Of a DNA stretch of 50,705 nt, positions 1 through 7,232 are shown piece after piece (positions within the stretch are counted from its first letter, which is position 1; every line of letters starts with the position of its first letter). A program made the translations under genes and the position numbers. The notes under the pieces are model-generated. The model was not told the origin of the DNA. It was given only the letters and a program-made list of their open reading frames with translations, and searched no databases. Source of the stretch: Muribaculaceae bacterium (GTDB lineage: Bacteria > Bacteroidota > Bacteroidia > Bacteroidales > Muribaculaceae); assembly GCA_009775365.1 (NCBI GenBank), contig VSPM01000015.1, positions 1-50,705 on the forward strand. Direction: 5' to 3'.

Positions 1-74
1 TGTATATCAGGAACTTATGGCTATTCACTCATGATTTTTGATTCAAAAATGAGAACATAGAACTGAACACCCTA
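1..74. mobile_element. Right end of a MITE-like element (copy 1, cut by the window edge)
   Basis: Bases 1-76 are identical to 47320-47395, and the terminal motif ACTGAACACCCTA (62-74) is the right inverted terminus of the complete copy at 47170-47393. The rest of the element lies to the left of the window. An internal dyad at 34-50 (ATTTTTGA and TCAAAAAT around one base) could form a small hairpin. The terminal CTA is read on the minus strand as TAG and is the stop codon of serA. That this is a mobile element is inferred from the repeat and terminal symmetry; no transposase is present. Confidence 0.7.
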
Positions 75-989
75 TTTATTTACCTGGAATTTGTTCCAGC
101 CATCTTTAAGATATGCTATTGACTGCTCTGCAGCGGCTACACCGGCATTGAAATTAGCTTCTGCAGTCTGAGCACCCATCTTTTTGGGAGTAAAGAATAC
201 ACGTGCGCCAAATCTCTTTTCAAACTCTTCGGCAGCGGCAGGCTTGATGTCACTCACATAGCGAATGTCTGTGCGCTCTTCGAGAGCTTTCATGAGACCA
301 TCTTCGTCGATAACTTCTTTTCTTGCAGTGTTAACCAGCACACCATTCTTAGGCATTTTGGTCACGAGGTCATAACCGATCGAATTCTTGGTCTGAGGAG
401 TGGCAGGAATATGAAGCGATACGAAATCATTCTGTGAGAAAAGTTCATTTACATCGTGAACCGGTGTAACGCCTTCTGCCTCCATAGCCTCATCCGAAAC
501 AAACACGTCGAGAGCCTGCACTTTCATGCCGAAACCTTTAGCTATACGTGCCACATTTCTACCAACCTGGCCAAACGCATAGATACCCAAAGACTTCCCT
601 TTAAGTTCAGAACCGGAGGTGCCATTATACTGGTTGCGACACATCATCACCATCATGCCGAACACAAGCTCAGCCACTGCATTAGAGTTCTGACCAGGAG
701 TGTTCATAACACAAATGCCATGATTTGTGGCGGCCTGAAGGTCGATATTGTCATAGCCTGCACCGGCGCGAACAATAACTTTAAGTTCCGGAGCGGCATT
801 CATCACCTCGGCATCGATAATATCGCTACGCACGATAAGCCCTTCAGCAGTCTTAACTGCTTCAAGAAGGTCTGCGCGAGTGCCTTTTTCCACAAGCATC
901 ATTTCATTGCCGGAAGCATTGATTACATCAGCTATCGCCTTAACAGCAGCAGGTGCGAACGGCTTTTCAGTGAAAACAAGAATTTTCAT
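72..989 (-). CDS. serA: D-3-phosphoglycerate dehydrogenase (short, Lys-type)
   Basis: Predicted to oxidise 3-phosphoglycerate to 3-phosphohydroxypyruvate with NAD, the first step of serine synthesis, in the cytosol. The 305 residues hold only the two D-2-hydroxyacid dehydrogenase lobes; the C-terminal ACT/regulatory domain of long SerA proteins is absent. The nucleotide-binding loop is seen at about 135-143 (GIYAFGQVG), and the likely catalytic arginine is R223 in NTARKEVIDEDG. Where most relatives have a catalytic histidine (TPH-GA), this protein has TPKKMGAQTAEA at 267-278, so lysine replaces histidine. It lies 81 nt downstream of serC on the same strand, so the pair is probably co-transcribed. 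The stop codon TAG is formed by the end of the repeat element at 1-74. No serB is seen in the window. Confidence 0.93.
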   Translation of the reverse strand: MKILVFTEKPFAPAAVKAIADVINASGNEMMLVEKGTRADLLEAVKTAEGLIVRSDIIDAEVMNAAPELKVIVRAGAGYDNIDLQAATNHGICVMNTPGQNSNAVAELVFGMMVMMCRNQYNGTSGSELKGKSLGIYAFGQVGRNVARIAKGFGMKVQALDVFVSDEAMEAEGVTPVHDVNELFSQNDFVSLHIPATPQTKNSIGYDLVTKMPKNGVLVNTARKEVIDEDGLMKALEERTDIRYVSDIKPAAAEEFEKRFGARVFFTPKKMGAQTAEANFNAGVAAAEQSIAYLKDGWNKFQVNK

Positions 990-1011
990 GATATCCTTTT
1001 GATTTTATATG

Positions 1012-1038
1012 GGCTGCTCCAAAGAGAATGGAGCAGCC
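1012..1038. other. Hairpin in the serC-serA intergenic gap
   Basis: A perfect 9-bp inverted repeat (GGCTGCTCC / GGAGCAGCC) with a 9-nt loop lies between the serC stop and the serA start. On the minus strand there is no U-tract after it, so it is a poor intrinsic terminator. It may be an mRNA processing or stability element, or an attenuator that lowers serA relative to serC; this is inference. Confidence 0.5.
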
Positions 1039-1070
1039 TTATGATTTTTATAGGAAGTGGATATTAATTA

Positions 1071-2141
1071 TTAGTGTTTAGCCTCAAACTCTTTCATTGC
1101 AGCCACGAGAGCCTCAACGCTTTCCATTGGGAGAGCATTGTAGAGAGAAGCACGGAAACCACCAACGTCGCGATGACCCTTGATACCCATCATGCCACGC
1201 TCTGTAGCGAAATCGATGAAGTCTTTCTCGAGTTCCTTATATTCGGGCTTCATAACGAAGCATACGTTCATGATAGAACGATCCTCATGATTAGGAACAG
1301 TAGCAACAAACATCTTGCTTCCGTCAATAGCATTGTAAAGCACTTCAGCCTTATCCATGTCCATCCTCTCGATTGCGCGGATACCGCCGAGGCTCTTGTA
1401 ATATTTCAGAGTCTGAAGAGCAGAATAGATGGGGAGCACCGGGGGAGTGTTGAACATAGAGCCCTTCTTCACGTGAGTGCGATAGTCGAGCATTGTAGGA
1501 ATCACGCGGTCAACATGGCCGAGAGCTTCGTCCTTAACAATCACGAAAGTCACGCCTGAAGGTGCAAGGTTCTTCTGAGCGCCACCATAGATGAGATCAT
1601 ATTTTGCGATGTCTACCGGACGGCTGAAAATGTCGGAACTCATGTCGCAAATCATTCTCACCCCAACTTCGGGATCCTTACGAATCTCAGTGCCGTAGAT
1701 TGTGTTGTTTGATGTGTAGTGGAAATAATCTACATCTCCGGGCACGGTGAAGTCCTTGGGAATATAGGTATAGTTTTTATCTTTAGAAGAGGCCACAACG
1801 TCGATGTCGCCGAAAAGTTTGGCTTCTTTGATGGCCTTGTTTGCCCACACACCGGTGTCGAGATATGCAGCCTTCTTGGCGAGCATGTTCATAGGCACCA
1901 TTGCGAACTGGAGGCTTGCACCGCCACCGAGGAAGAGCACGCTGTATCCTTCAGGAATTTCGAGAAGCTCCTTGAAAAGAGCAACTGCCTCGTCCATTAC
2001 AGCCTGGAACTGCTTGCTGCGGTGAGAAATCTCAAGGATCGAAAGACCCATGTCTGCAAAATTATGCACCGCCTTTGCGGTTTCCTCGATAGTGAACTGG
2101 CTCATGATGCTGGGGCCAGCATAGAAATTGTGCTTTTTCAT
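1071..2141 (-). CDS. serC: Phosphoserine aminotransferase
   Basis: PLP enzyme that transaminates 3-phosphohydroxypyruvate with glutamate to give phosphoserine; the same class of enzyme also serves 3-hydroxy-4-phosphothreonine in vitamin B6 synthesis. At 356 residues it has the usual family length. The N-terminus carries the expected NFYAGPS motif, and the PLP-binding lysine is K190 in GGAQKNLAPSG. The arginine-rich C-terminus (GHRDVGGFRASLYNA) matches the family. It is first in a serC-serA unit, with a promoter at 2172-2202 and a tandem operator-like repeat at 2221-2282 just upstream. The ATG at 2141 follows the promoter by about 25-30 nt. Confidence 0.96.
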   Translation of the reverse strand: MKKHNFYAGPSIMSQFTIEETAKAVHNFADMGLSILEISHRSKQFQAVMDEAVALFKELLEIPEGYSVLFLGGGASLQFAMVPMNMLAKKAAYLDTGVWANKAIKEAKLFGDIDVVASSKDKNYTYIPKDFTVPGDVDYFHYTSNNTIYGTEIRKDPEVGVRMICDMSSDIFSRPVDIAKYDLIYGGAQKNLAPSGVTFVIVKDEALGHVDRVIPTMLDYRTHVKKGSMFNTPPVLPIYSALQTLKYYKSLGGIRAIERMDMDKAEVLYNAIDGSKMFVATVPNHEDRSIMNVCFVMKPEYKELEKDFIDFATERGMMGIKGHRDVGGFRASLYNALPMESVEALVAAMKEFEAKH

Positions 2142-2171
2142 GAATTTAAAGTATTATTGATTTAGTTGAGG

Positions 2172-2202
2172 CAAATTTAGTGGTTTTATTCATTCTGACA
2201 AA
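2172..2202 (-). promoter_or_regulatory. Promoter of serC-serA
   Basis: On the minus strand, TTTG (2202-2199) is followed after 19 nt by TAAATTTG (2179-2172). This matches the Bacteroidales -33/-7 consensus (TTTG and TAnnTTTG). The start would be near 2165, about 25 nt before the serC ATG. Confidence 0.7.
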
Positions 2203-2220
2203 ATAATTCAACCCTAATTT

Positions 2221-2282
2221 TGTATTTTCACATAAGATTTATCTGTTTTTTTGTATTTTCACATAAGATTTATCTGTTTTTT
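2221..2282. repeat. Two perfect 31-bp tandem repeats upstream of the serC promoter
   Basis: The unit at 2221-2251 is repeated exactly at 2252-2282. Each unit contains the palindrome AGATTTATCT (2235-2244 and 2266-2275). The 31-bp period is about three helical turns, so the two dyads lie on the same DNA face, at about -75 and -106 relative to the predicted serC start. The arrangement suggests paired regulator sites. The repeat fills most of the gap between the rarA stop and the serC promoter. Confidence 0.65.
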
Positions 2283-2289
2283 GAGGTTT

Positions 2290-3585
2290 TCAAGGTTTAT
2301 AAATGTCTTTTTGACCCTTCAAACGCTCAAGACGCTCCCACATTCTGGCCTCTTGCGGATTGTCGCAAGGATGCCAGAACCGTGCCCCGGCAAGATTATC
2401 CGGAAGATATTGTTGTGCCACATAATTTCCACTGTAGTCATGGGCATATTTATATCCTTCATGATATCCGAGGTCTTTCATCAGTTTTGTCGGAGCATTT
2501 CTCAAATGAAGTGGCACCGAGAGATTACCTGTCTTTTCCACGGCATCCAGTGCCGCTGCAATCGACATATAGGCGGAATTGCTTTTGGGTGAATTTGCCA
2601 GATACACGGCACATTCCGCAAGTATTATCCGGCCTTCAGGCCAGCCTATCTTTTTCAAGGCATCAAAAGTGGCATTTGCAAGAAGAAGCGCATTCGGATT
2701 TGCAAGGCCAATATCCTCTGCTGCAAGAATAACAAGCCGTCTGGCAATAAACTCAGGATCCTCGCCTCCGGCCACCATCCTTGCAAGCCAATAAACCGCT
2801 GCGTCGGGATCGCTGCCCCTTACAGATTTTATGAATGCAGATATAATGTCATAATGCAACTCCCCGTTTCTGTCGTATGTTGCAGGGTTCTCCTGGAGTC
2901 TCTCTATCACTGTGGCGTCATCAATGACCACAGTGTCGGCAGACGGAGTAGACTGCTCGATCAAGTCGAGTATGTTGAGAAGTTTGCGGGCATCGCCGCC
3001 TGAAAAACGGAATAGCGCGCTTTTCTCCCTTACCTCAACTTTACGCCCTTTCAAAATAGGGTCGGCATTAATTGCGCGAGACAACAAGGTGTCTAAATCT
3101 TCTGTATCAAGAGGCTTCAGTGTGTAGACCTGCGCTCGCGAGAGGAGCGGCCTTATAACTTCAAAAGAAGGATTTTCTGTAGTGGCGCCGATAAGTGTCA
3201 CCACTCCCTGCTCAACAGCTCCGAGTAGAGAATCCTGCTGAGATTTATTGAAACGATGAATTTCGTCGATAAATAGAATAGGGCGCACCGTTGAGAACAT
3301 GCTTGAAGCCTCGCTCTTGCATCTGTCAAACACTTCCCTCACGTCTTTCACTCCTGATGTAACGGCGCTCAGCGTGAAAAATGAAGCCTCCGTTGTTCTC
3401 GCAATTATTTTTGCGAGGGTAGTCTTGCCAACTCCCGGAGGGCCCCATAAAATAAATGAGTTGATGCGTCCGGAATCTATCATTTTCCGGATAATGCCGC
3501 TTTCTCCCACTAAATGCTTCTGCCCTATATAGTCATCTAACGACATGGGACGAAGCCGTTCTGCCATCGGGATATTATTGTTCAT
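2290..3585 (-). CDS. rarA: Replication-associated recombination protein A (AAA+ ATPase, MgsA family)
   Basis: RarA/MgsA/WRNIP1-type clamp-loader-like ATPase that acts at stalled replication forks; known family members bind SSB and DNA ends. The 431-residue length is typical. Walker A is GPPGVGKT at about 48-55 and Walker B is FIDEIH at about 105-110. Sensor 1 is in GATTENPSFEV, and the arginine finger region LLSRAQVY follows. The C-terminal half is the MgsA tetramerisation domain (AAEDIGLANP, LRNAPTKLMKDLGYHEGYKYAHDY in short segments). Its start overlaps the stop of the HAD gene by 4 nt (ATGA), which implies translational coupling. Confidence 0.95.
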   Translation of the reverse strand: MNNNIPMAERLRPMSLDDYIGQKHLVGESGIIRKMIDSGRINSFILWGPPGVGKTTLAKIIARTTEASFFTLSAVTSGVKDVREVFDRCKSEASSMFSTVRPILFIDEIHRFNKSQQDSLLGAVEQGVVTLIGATTENPSFEVIRPLLSRAQVYTLKPLDTEDLDTLLSRAINADPILKGRKVEVREKSALFRFSGGDARKLLNILDLIEQSTPSADTVVIDDATVIERLQENPATYDRNGELHYDIISAFIKSVRGSDPDAAVYWLARMVAGGEDPEFIARRLVILAAEDIGLANPNALLLANATFDALKKIGWPEGRIILAECAVYLANSPKSNSAYMSIAAALDAVEKTGNLSVPLHLRNAPTKLMKDLGYHEGYKYAHDYSGNYVAQQYLPDNLAGARFWHPCDNPQEARMWERLERLKGQKDIYKP

Positions 3586-4235
3586 CTGGAGCCAAGCAGG
3601 TTTATCAAATCAACCACATCTATTTCCTCCATCGAGTCAACAACCCTGTCTGCATATGGAGCCAAGACATCGCGCGGCAATGTGCCTGCCACTCCTATTA
3701 CATATGCGCCTGAATTTTGCCCGGCTTTCACACCCTGCAGCGAATCCTCAAATACAACACAGTTTCTTATGTCCTTGTCAATTTTTTTTGCTCCAAGCAG
3801 ATACCCTTCGGGATCGGGCTTTGACTTTGTTATCAAATCGGCAGTTACCACGAAATCAAACATGTCTCTCAATTCAGGAAGCTCTTCCTTGAGATGAGCC
3901 ATCTTTACTTCATTGCTGCTTGTCACCAAAGCCATAGGCACGTTCATATCTTTCAATGCCAATAGCAACCTCTGTGCCCCAGGCATGTAATCATACTTCA
4001 TTTTCTTCTCAAGCTCATACAGACGACTGACAACCTTTTCCTGCATATCGCAGTCGGGATAATGGTCGGCAAGGATCTTATCGAGCGTACACCCCTTGAT
4101 AACAACTTCAAGCGAATCCGTGCCGCTGGGATACTCCCTGTTGACCTGTGCCCACATTCTGGAATACTCTTTTTCACTGTCGATTAACACACCGTCAAGG
4201 TCGAACAAAAAACCGATATTTCTTATTTGAGTCAT
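3582..4235 (-). CDS. HAD-superfamily hydrolase, beta-phosphoglucomutase-like
   Basis: Small cytosolic phosphatase or phosphomutase of HAD subfamily I. Motif I is FDLDGVLID with D12 as nucleophile and D14 as acid/base, followed by a helical cap. Motif II is LVTSSNEV and motif III/IV is KSKPDPEGY ... CVVFEDSLQGV. Substrate cannot be told from sequence. I choose the ATG at 4235 (217 aa): an in-frame ATG at 4271 lies inside the predicted -7 box at 4269-4276, and conserved family sequence begins right after 4235. The gene overlaps rarA by 4 nt and is the first gene of that unit. Confidence 0.85.
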   Translation of the reverse strand: MTQIRNIGFLFDLDGVLIDSEKEYSRMWAQVNREYPSGTDSLEVVIKGCTLDKILADHYPDCDMQEKVVSRLYELEKKMKYDYMPGAQRLLLALKDMNVPMALVTSSNEVKMAHLKEELPELRDMFDFVVTADLITKSKPDPEGYLLGAKKIDKDIRNCVVFEDSLQGVKAGQNSGAYVIGVAGTLPRDVLAPYADRVVDSMEEIDVVDLINLLGSR

Positions 4236-4268
4236 TGCCTGTAAAATTTGAAGATTGATAATTTCGCA

Positions 4269-4307
4269 CAAATTTAAGGAAATTTCGCGAAATTAGAGTT
4301 ATATTTG
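4269..4307. promoter_or_regulatory. Divergent promoters with a palindromic operator
   Basis: A minus-strand -7 box TAAATTTG (4276-4269) serves the HAD-rarA side. A plus-strand -7 box TATATTTG (4300-4307) serves the oxidoreductase operon. Neither has a clear -33 TTTG. Between them lies the perfect 14-bp palindrome AATTTCGCGAAATT (4281-4294). Its half-site AATTTCGC recurs at 4260-4267, 21 bp away, about two helical turns. A regulator bound here would cover both promoters. Confidence 0.55.
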
Positions 4308-4332
4308 CAATTTGAAAAGATAAAATACAGGA

Positions 4333-5910
4333 ATGATTGAAGACATTTCTCTGAGAGTGACCCCTAAAACCGCAGCCACTGTGTCGTTGCTTAAAAAAGA
4401 ATTGGCAATGGCAAAAGGTGTGACGGAAAAAGACATAAACGATCTTCGCATCGTTCGCCGTTCAATCGATGCCCGACAAAAGATGGTGAAAGTAAACATC
4501 ACTGTAAGAGTTGCCACCGGCGACGACAGTGTCGTCACACCCCTTCTGAATCCTGTAAGATATGAAAGGGTAGCAGCAGACGCTCAGTCCATAATTATTG
4601 TAGGAGCCGGGCCGGCAGGTCTGTTCGCCGCATTGAAAGCAATTGAATTAGGCATGAGACCTATTGTTGTGGAAAGAGGGCATGATGTAGACACGCGCAG
4701 AGTGGAACTTGCAAAAATAAGCAAGGACGGGAAAGTTGACCCTGAATCAAACTATTGTTTTGGAGAAGGTGGAGCCGGAGCATACAGCGATGGCAAACTT
4801 TTTACCCGAAGCAAAAAAAGAGGAAACGTTTCCGAGATTCTTCAAATTCTTCACCAGCACGGAGCCTCTGCCGACATTCTTATCGATGCACATCCACATA
4901 TAGGAAGCGACAAACTTCCCGGAATCATCAAGAACATTCGCTCCACGATTGAAAAATGTGGCGGAGAAGTGAGATTCGGCACAAAAATGACCGACATTAT
5001 TCTCACAGGAGACAAGGCAACCGGCATCATTCTTGAGAACGGCGAAAAATTATGCGGACCGGTTGTGCTTGCCACCGGCCATTCTGCAAGGGATGTGTAT
5101 CGTTTGCTTAATGAAAGGAACATTAAGATTGAAGCTAAAGGACTGGCAATGGGAGTGAGGCTCGAACATCCTCAACACCTTATCGACTGTCTGCAATATC
5201 ATTCAAATGAGGGGAGGGGCAAGTACCTGCCTGCCGCAGAATATAATTTTGTGACTCAAATTAATGGGAGAGGAGTCTATTCTTTTTGCATGTGTCCCGG
5301 CGGAGTAGTGGTGCCCGCCATGTCCGGCCCGTCACAATCAGTTGTGAACGGCATGTCGGCATCCGCGCGTGCAAGCCAATGGTCAAATTCCGGAATGGTT
5401 GTAGAGCTTCATCCGGGAGACATACCAGGGTTTGAAGAACATGGGCAATTGGAGATGCTGGCCTTACAGGAGTCTTTGGAGGACGAGTTTTTCAAGGCTT
5501 CTGGCAATTCAATCAATGCTCCAGCCCAAAGAATGACTGATTTCATTACAGGCAAATTATCAGACACCCTTCCCCGAAGCTCGTATCCCGCCGGCACACA
5601 TTCTGCCAGACTCGACAAACTTCTGCCTCCTGAAATAGCAGAGAGACTCAAAGAAGGATTCAAAGCGTTTAATCGGCGCTGCAAAGGTTTTCTTTCCAAA
5701 GAGGCACTAATGGTGGGATTAGAGTCGCGCACATCAAGCCCTGTGAGAATACCTCGCGACAATGAATCACTTTCACACGTCACAATCGAGAACCTATATC
5801 CGGCAGGGGAAGGAGCCGGATATGCAGGAGGAATTGTGTCGGCTGCAATAGACGGTCAAAGATGTGTTGAAGCGTATCACAACAAACAAAAACTGAAAAC
5901 TAATGGCTAA
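4333..5910 (+). CDS. FAD-dependent oxidoreductase (COG2509-type)
   Basis: Large flavoprotein dehydrogenase of unknown substrate. The first 80 or so residues form a small N-terminal alpha/beta domain typical of this group. The FAD-binding Rossmann motif GAGPAGLFAA starts at G91 and is followed by the acidic VVERG strand end. GEGGAGAYSDGKL and the C-terminal YPAGEGAGYAGGIVSAA motif are hallmarks of this family. At 525 residues it is full length. It is the first gene of a plus-strand operon, and its end overlaps tsaB by 8 nt. The true reaction is not known to me, and context (tRNA modification, cell wall, ribosome maturation) does not define it. Confidence 0.85.
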   Translation: MIEDISLRVTPKTAATVSLLKKELAMAKGVTEKDINDLRIVRRSIDARQKMVKVNITVRVATGDDSVVTPLLNPVRYERVAADAQSIIIVGAGPAGLFAALKAIELGMRPIVVERGHDVDTRRVELAKISKDGKVDPESNYCFGEGGAGAYSDGKLFTRSKKRGNVSEILQILHQHGASADILIDAHPHIGSDKLPGIIKNIRSTIEKCGGEVRFGTKMTDIILTGDKATGIILENGEKLCGPVVLATGHSARDVYRLLNERNIKIEAKGLAMGVRLEHPQHLIDCLQYHSNEGRGKYLPAAEYNFVTQINGRGVYSFCMCPGGVVVPAMSGPSQSVVNGMSASARASQWSNSGMVVELHPGDIPGFEEHGQLEMLALQESLEDEFFKASGNSINAPAQRMTDFITGKLSDTLPRSSYPAGTHSARLDKLLPPEIAERLKEGFKAFNRRCKGFLSKEALMVGLESRTSSPVRIPRDNESLSHVTIENLYPAGEGAGYAGGIVSAAIDGQRCVEAYHNKQKLKTNG

Positions 5911-6604
5911 CATACTCAATATAGAGACATCATCCAAAATATGCAGCGTTGCGCTGACAAAAGATGGGTGTGTGGAATTTCAACTTGAAGACTCCGAAGG
6001 CATGAACCACGCGGTGAAACTTGCCCCCTTTGTAGAAAAATGTATGGGGGAACTTCACCGGAAAGGAGAAAAACTCGACGCAGTGGCTGTGAGTCTCGGT
6101 CCCGGATCCTACACAGGATTAAGAATCGGCCTGTCTTTGGCAAAAGGGTTGGCTTTCAGTCTTGACGTGCCTTTGATTGGAATCTCTACCCTTCAAATCC
6201 TCGCAGTCAAAGCGATGTTCAGAAGCATGGATTGGGAGGGCGACGAAATAATTGTGCCGATGGTTGACGCTCGCAGAATGGAAGTTTTCACCGGCGCTTT
6301 TAACTTCTCGCTTGAGGATGTTATAAAAGAGGGTCCGGTAATTCTTGATGAGGATTCATTCAAATCGCTTTATAATGAAAGAAAAGTGATATTCCTTGGC
6401 GACGGTTCCACAAAATTCCAAAATCTATATGGCGGTGACAACGCTGAATGGCTCGGAGAAATCATGCCTCACGCCAGAGATATGATGGCATTGTCTGAGA
6501 AATATCTGCGTGAAAAACGTTTTATAGATGTGGCATATGCCACTCCAAATTATCTTAAGGAGTATCAAACCACCATACCAAAAAACAAAGTCATAAATTC
6601 ATAA
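5903..6604 (+). CDS. tsaB: tRNA threonylcarbamoyladenosine biosynthesis protein TsaB
   Basis: Scaffold subunit of the TsaB-TsaD-TsaE complex that makes t6A37 in tRNAs reading ANN codons. The ASKHA-fold N-terminus begins NILNIETSSKICSVAL. The diagnostic VSLGPGSYTGLRIGLSLAKGLA-type segment is split here as GPGSYTGLRIG and AKGLAFSLDVPL, and is followed by MVDARRMEVFTG. Length 233 is normal. TsaB lacks a full ATPase active site, as expected. The start codon lies inside the end of the preceding oxidoreductase gene (8-nt overlap), so translation is probably coupled. tsaD and tsaE are not in the window. Confidence 0.93.
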   Translation: MANILNIETSSKICSVALTKDGCVEFQLEDSEGMNHAVKLAPFVEKCMGELHRKGEKLDAVAVSLGPGSYTGLRIGLSLAKGLAFSLDVPLIGISTLQILAVKAMFRSMDWEGDEIIVPMVDARRMEVFTGAFNFSLEDVIKEGPVILDEDSFKSLYNERKVIFLGDGSTKFQNLYGGDNAEWLGEIMPHARDMMALSEKYLREKRFIDVAYATPNYLKEYQTTIPKNKVINS

Positions 6605-6619
6605 ACAAGACTATTCATA

Positions 6620-7213
6620 ATGATACCATACAATACATCCGAAGCAATACTTGTTCTTCCCGAATATGGTCGGAACATACAAAGACTTATCGACCACTGT
6701 GTCATGATTGAAGACAAAGAGGAACGCACACGTTGCGCCTATGCCATAGCCGACGTCATGGCCACTCTCTTCCCTTCGATTGTGGGAGAGAAAGGGAATC
6801 GCCAGAAAATATGGGATCACATCAATATAATGTCGAAATTCGAGCTCGACATAGATTTTCCTTGCGAAGTTATCGACAAAGACCAACTCTCTCCCACACC
6901 TTCAAAGATACCCTACAATTCTAATCTTAACCGTTATCGCCATTATGGGAAAAACATTCAGGAAATGATTATAAAAGTGGCCGACATGGAAAACTGTGTT
7001 GAAAAAGACCAGTTGATTTTCCTTGTTGCCAACCAAATGAAAAAATTATTATTGATTCACAATCCCGAAAATGTGAGCGACGAAAAAGTATTTGCCGATA
7101 TTGCTGAAATCTCTAAGGGAAAAATTCTGATTGATTCCGGTTCTTATCGTCTTAACGAATATATTGACGCATCGCCGGCTTCAAATGGGAAAAACAAAAA
7201 GAAAAAGAAATAA
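6620..7213 (+). CDS. DUF4290 protein
   Basis: Conserved Bacteroidetes protein of unknown function, recognised by its N-terminus (MIPYNTSEAILVLPEYGRN) and by repeated helical segments with NIQ-type motifs. The 197 residues look soluble and mainly helical, with no signal peptide or membrane span, and end in a lysine-rich tail (KNKKKKK). It lies 15 nt after tsaB and 19 nt before murA, so it belongs to the same operon. I recall the DUF4290-murA-rimM order as common in Bacteroidetes, which would hint at a cell envelope or growth role, but no function is established from sequence. Confidence 0.85.
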   Translation: MIPYNTSEAILVLPEYGRNIQRLIDHCVMIEDKEERTRCAYAIADVMATLFPSIVGEKGNRQKIWDHINIMSKFELDIDFPCEVIDKDQLSPTPSKIPYNSNLNRYRHYGKNIQEMIIKVADMENCVEKDQLIFLVANQMKKLLLIHNPENVSDEKVFADIAEISKGKILIDSGSYRLNEYIDASPASNGKNKKKKK

Positions 7214-7232
7214 CTAAACTTAAACTGATACT

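Noticed and set aside
456..1067. Long plus-strand open reading frames opposite serA and serC
   Set aside because: They are mirror frames of well-supported genes, with cysteine- and histidine-rich composition and no ribosome-binding context.
4236..4271. Longer start of the HAD protein at 4271
   Set aside because: The codon is inside the predicted -7 promoter box, and the extra residues are not family-like.
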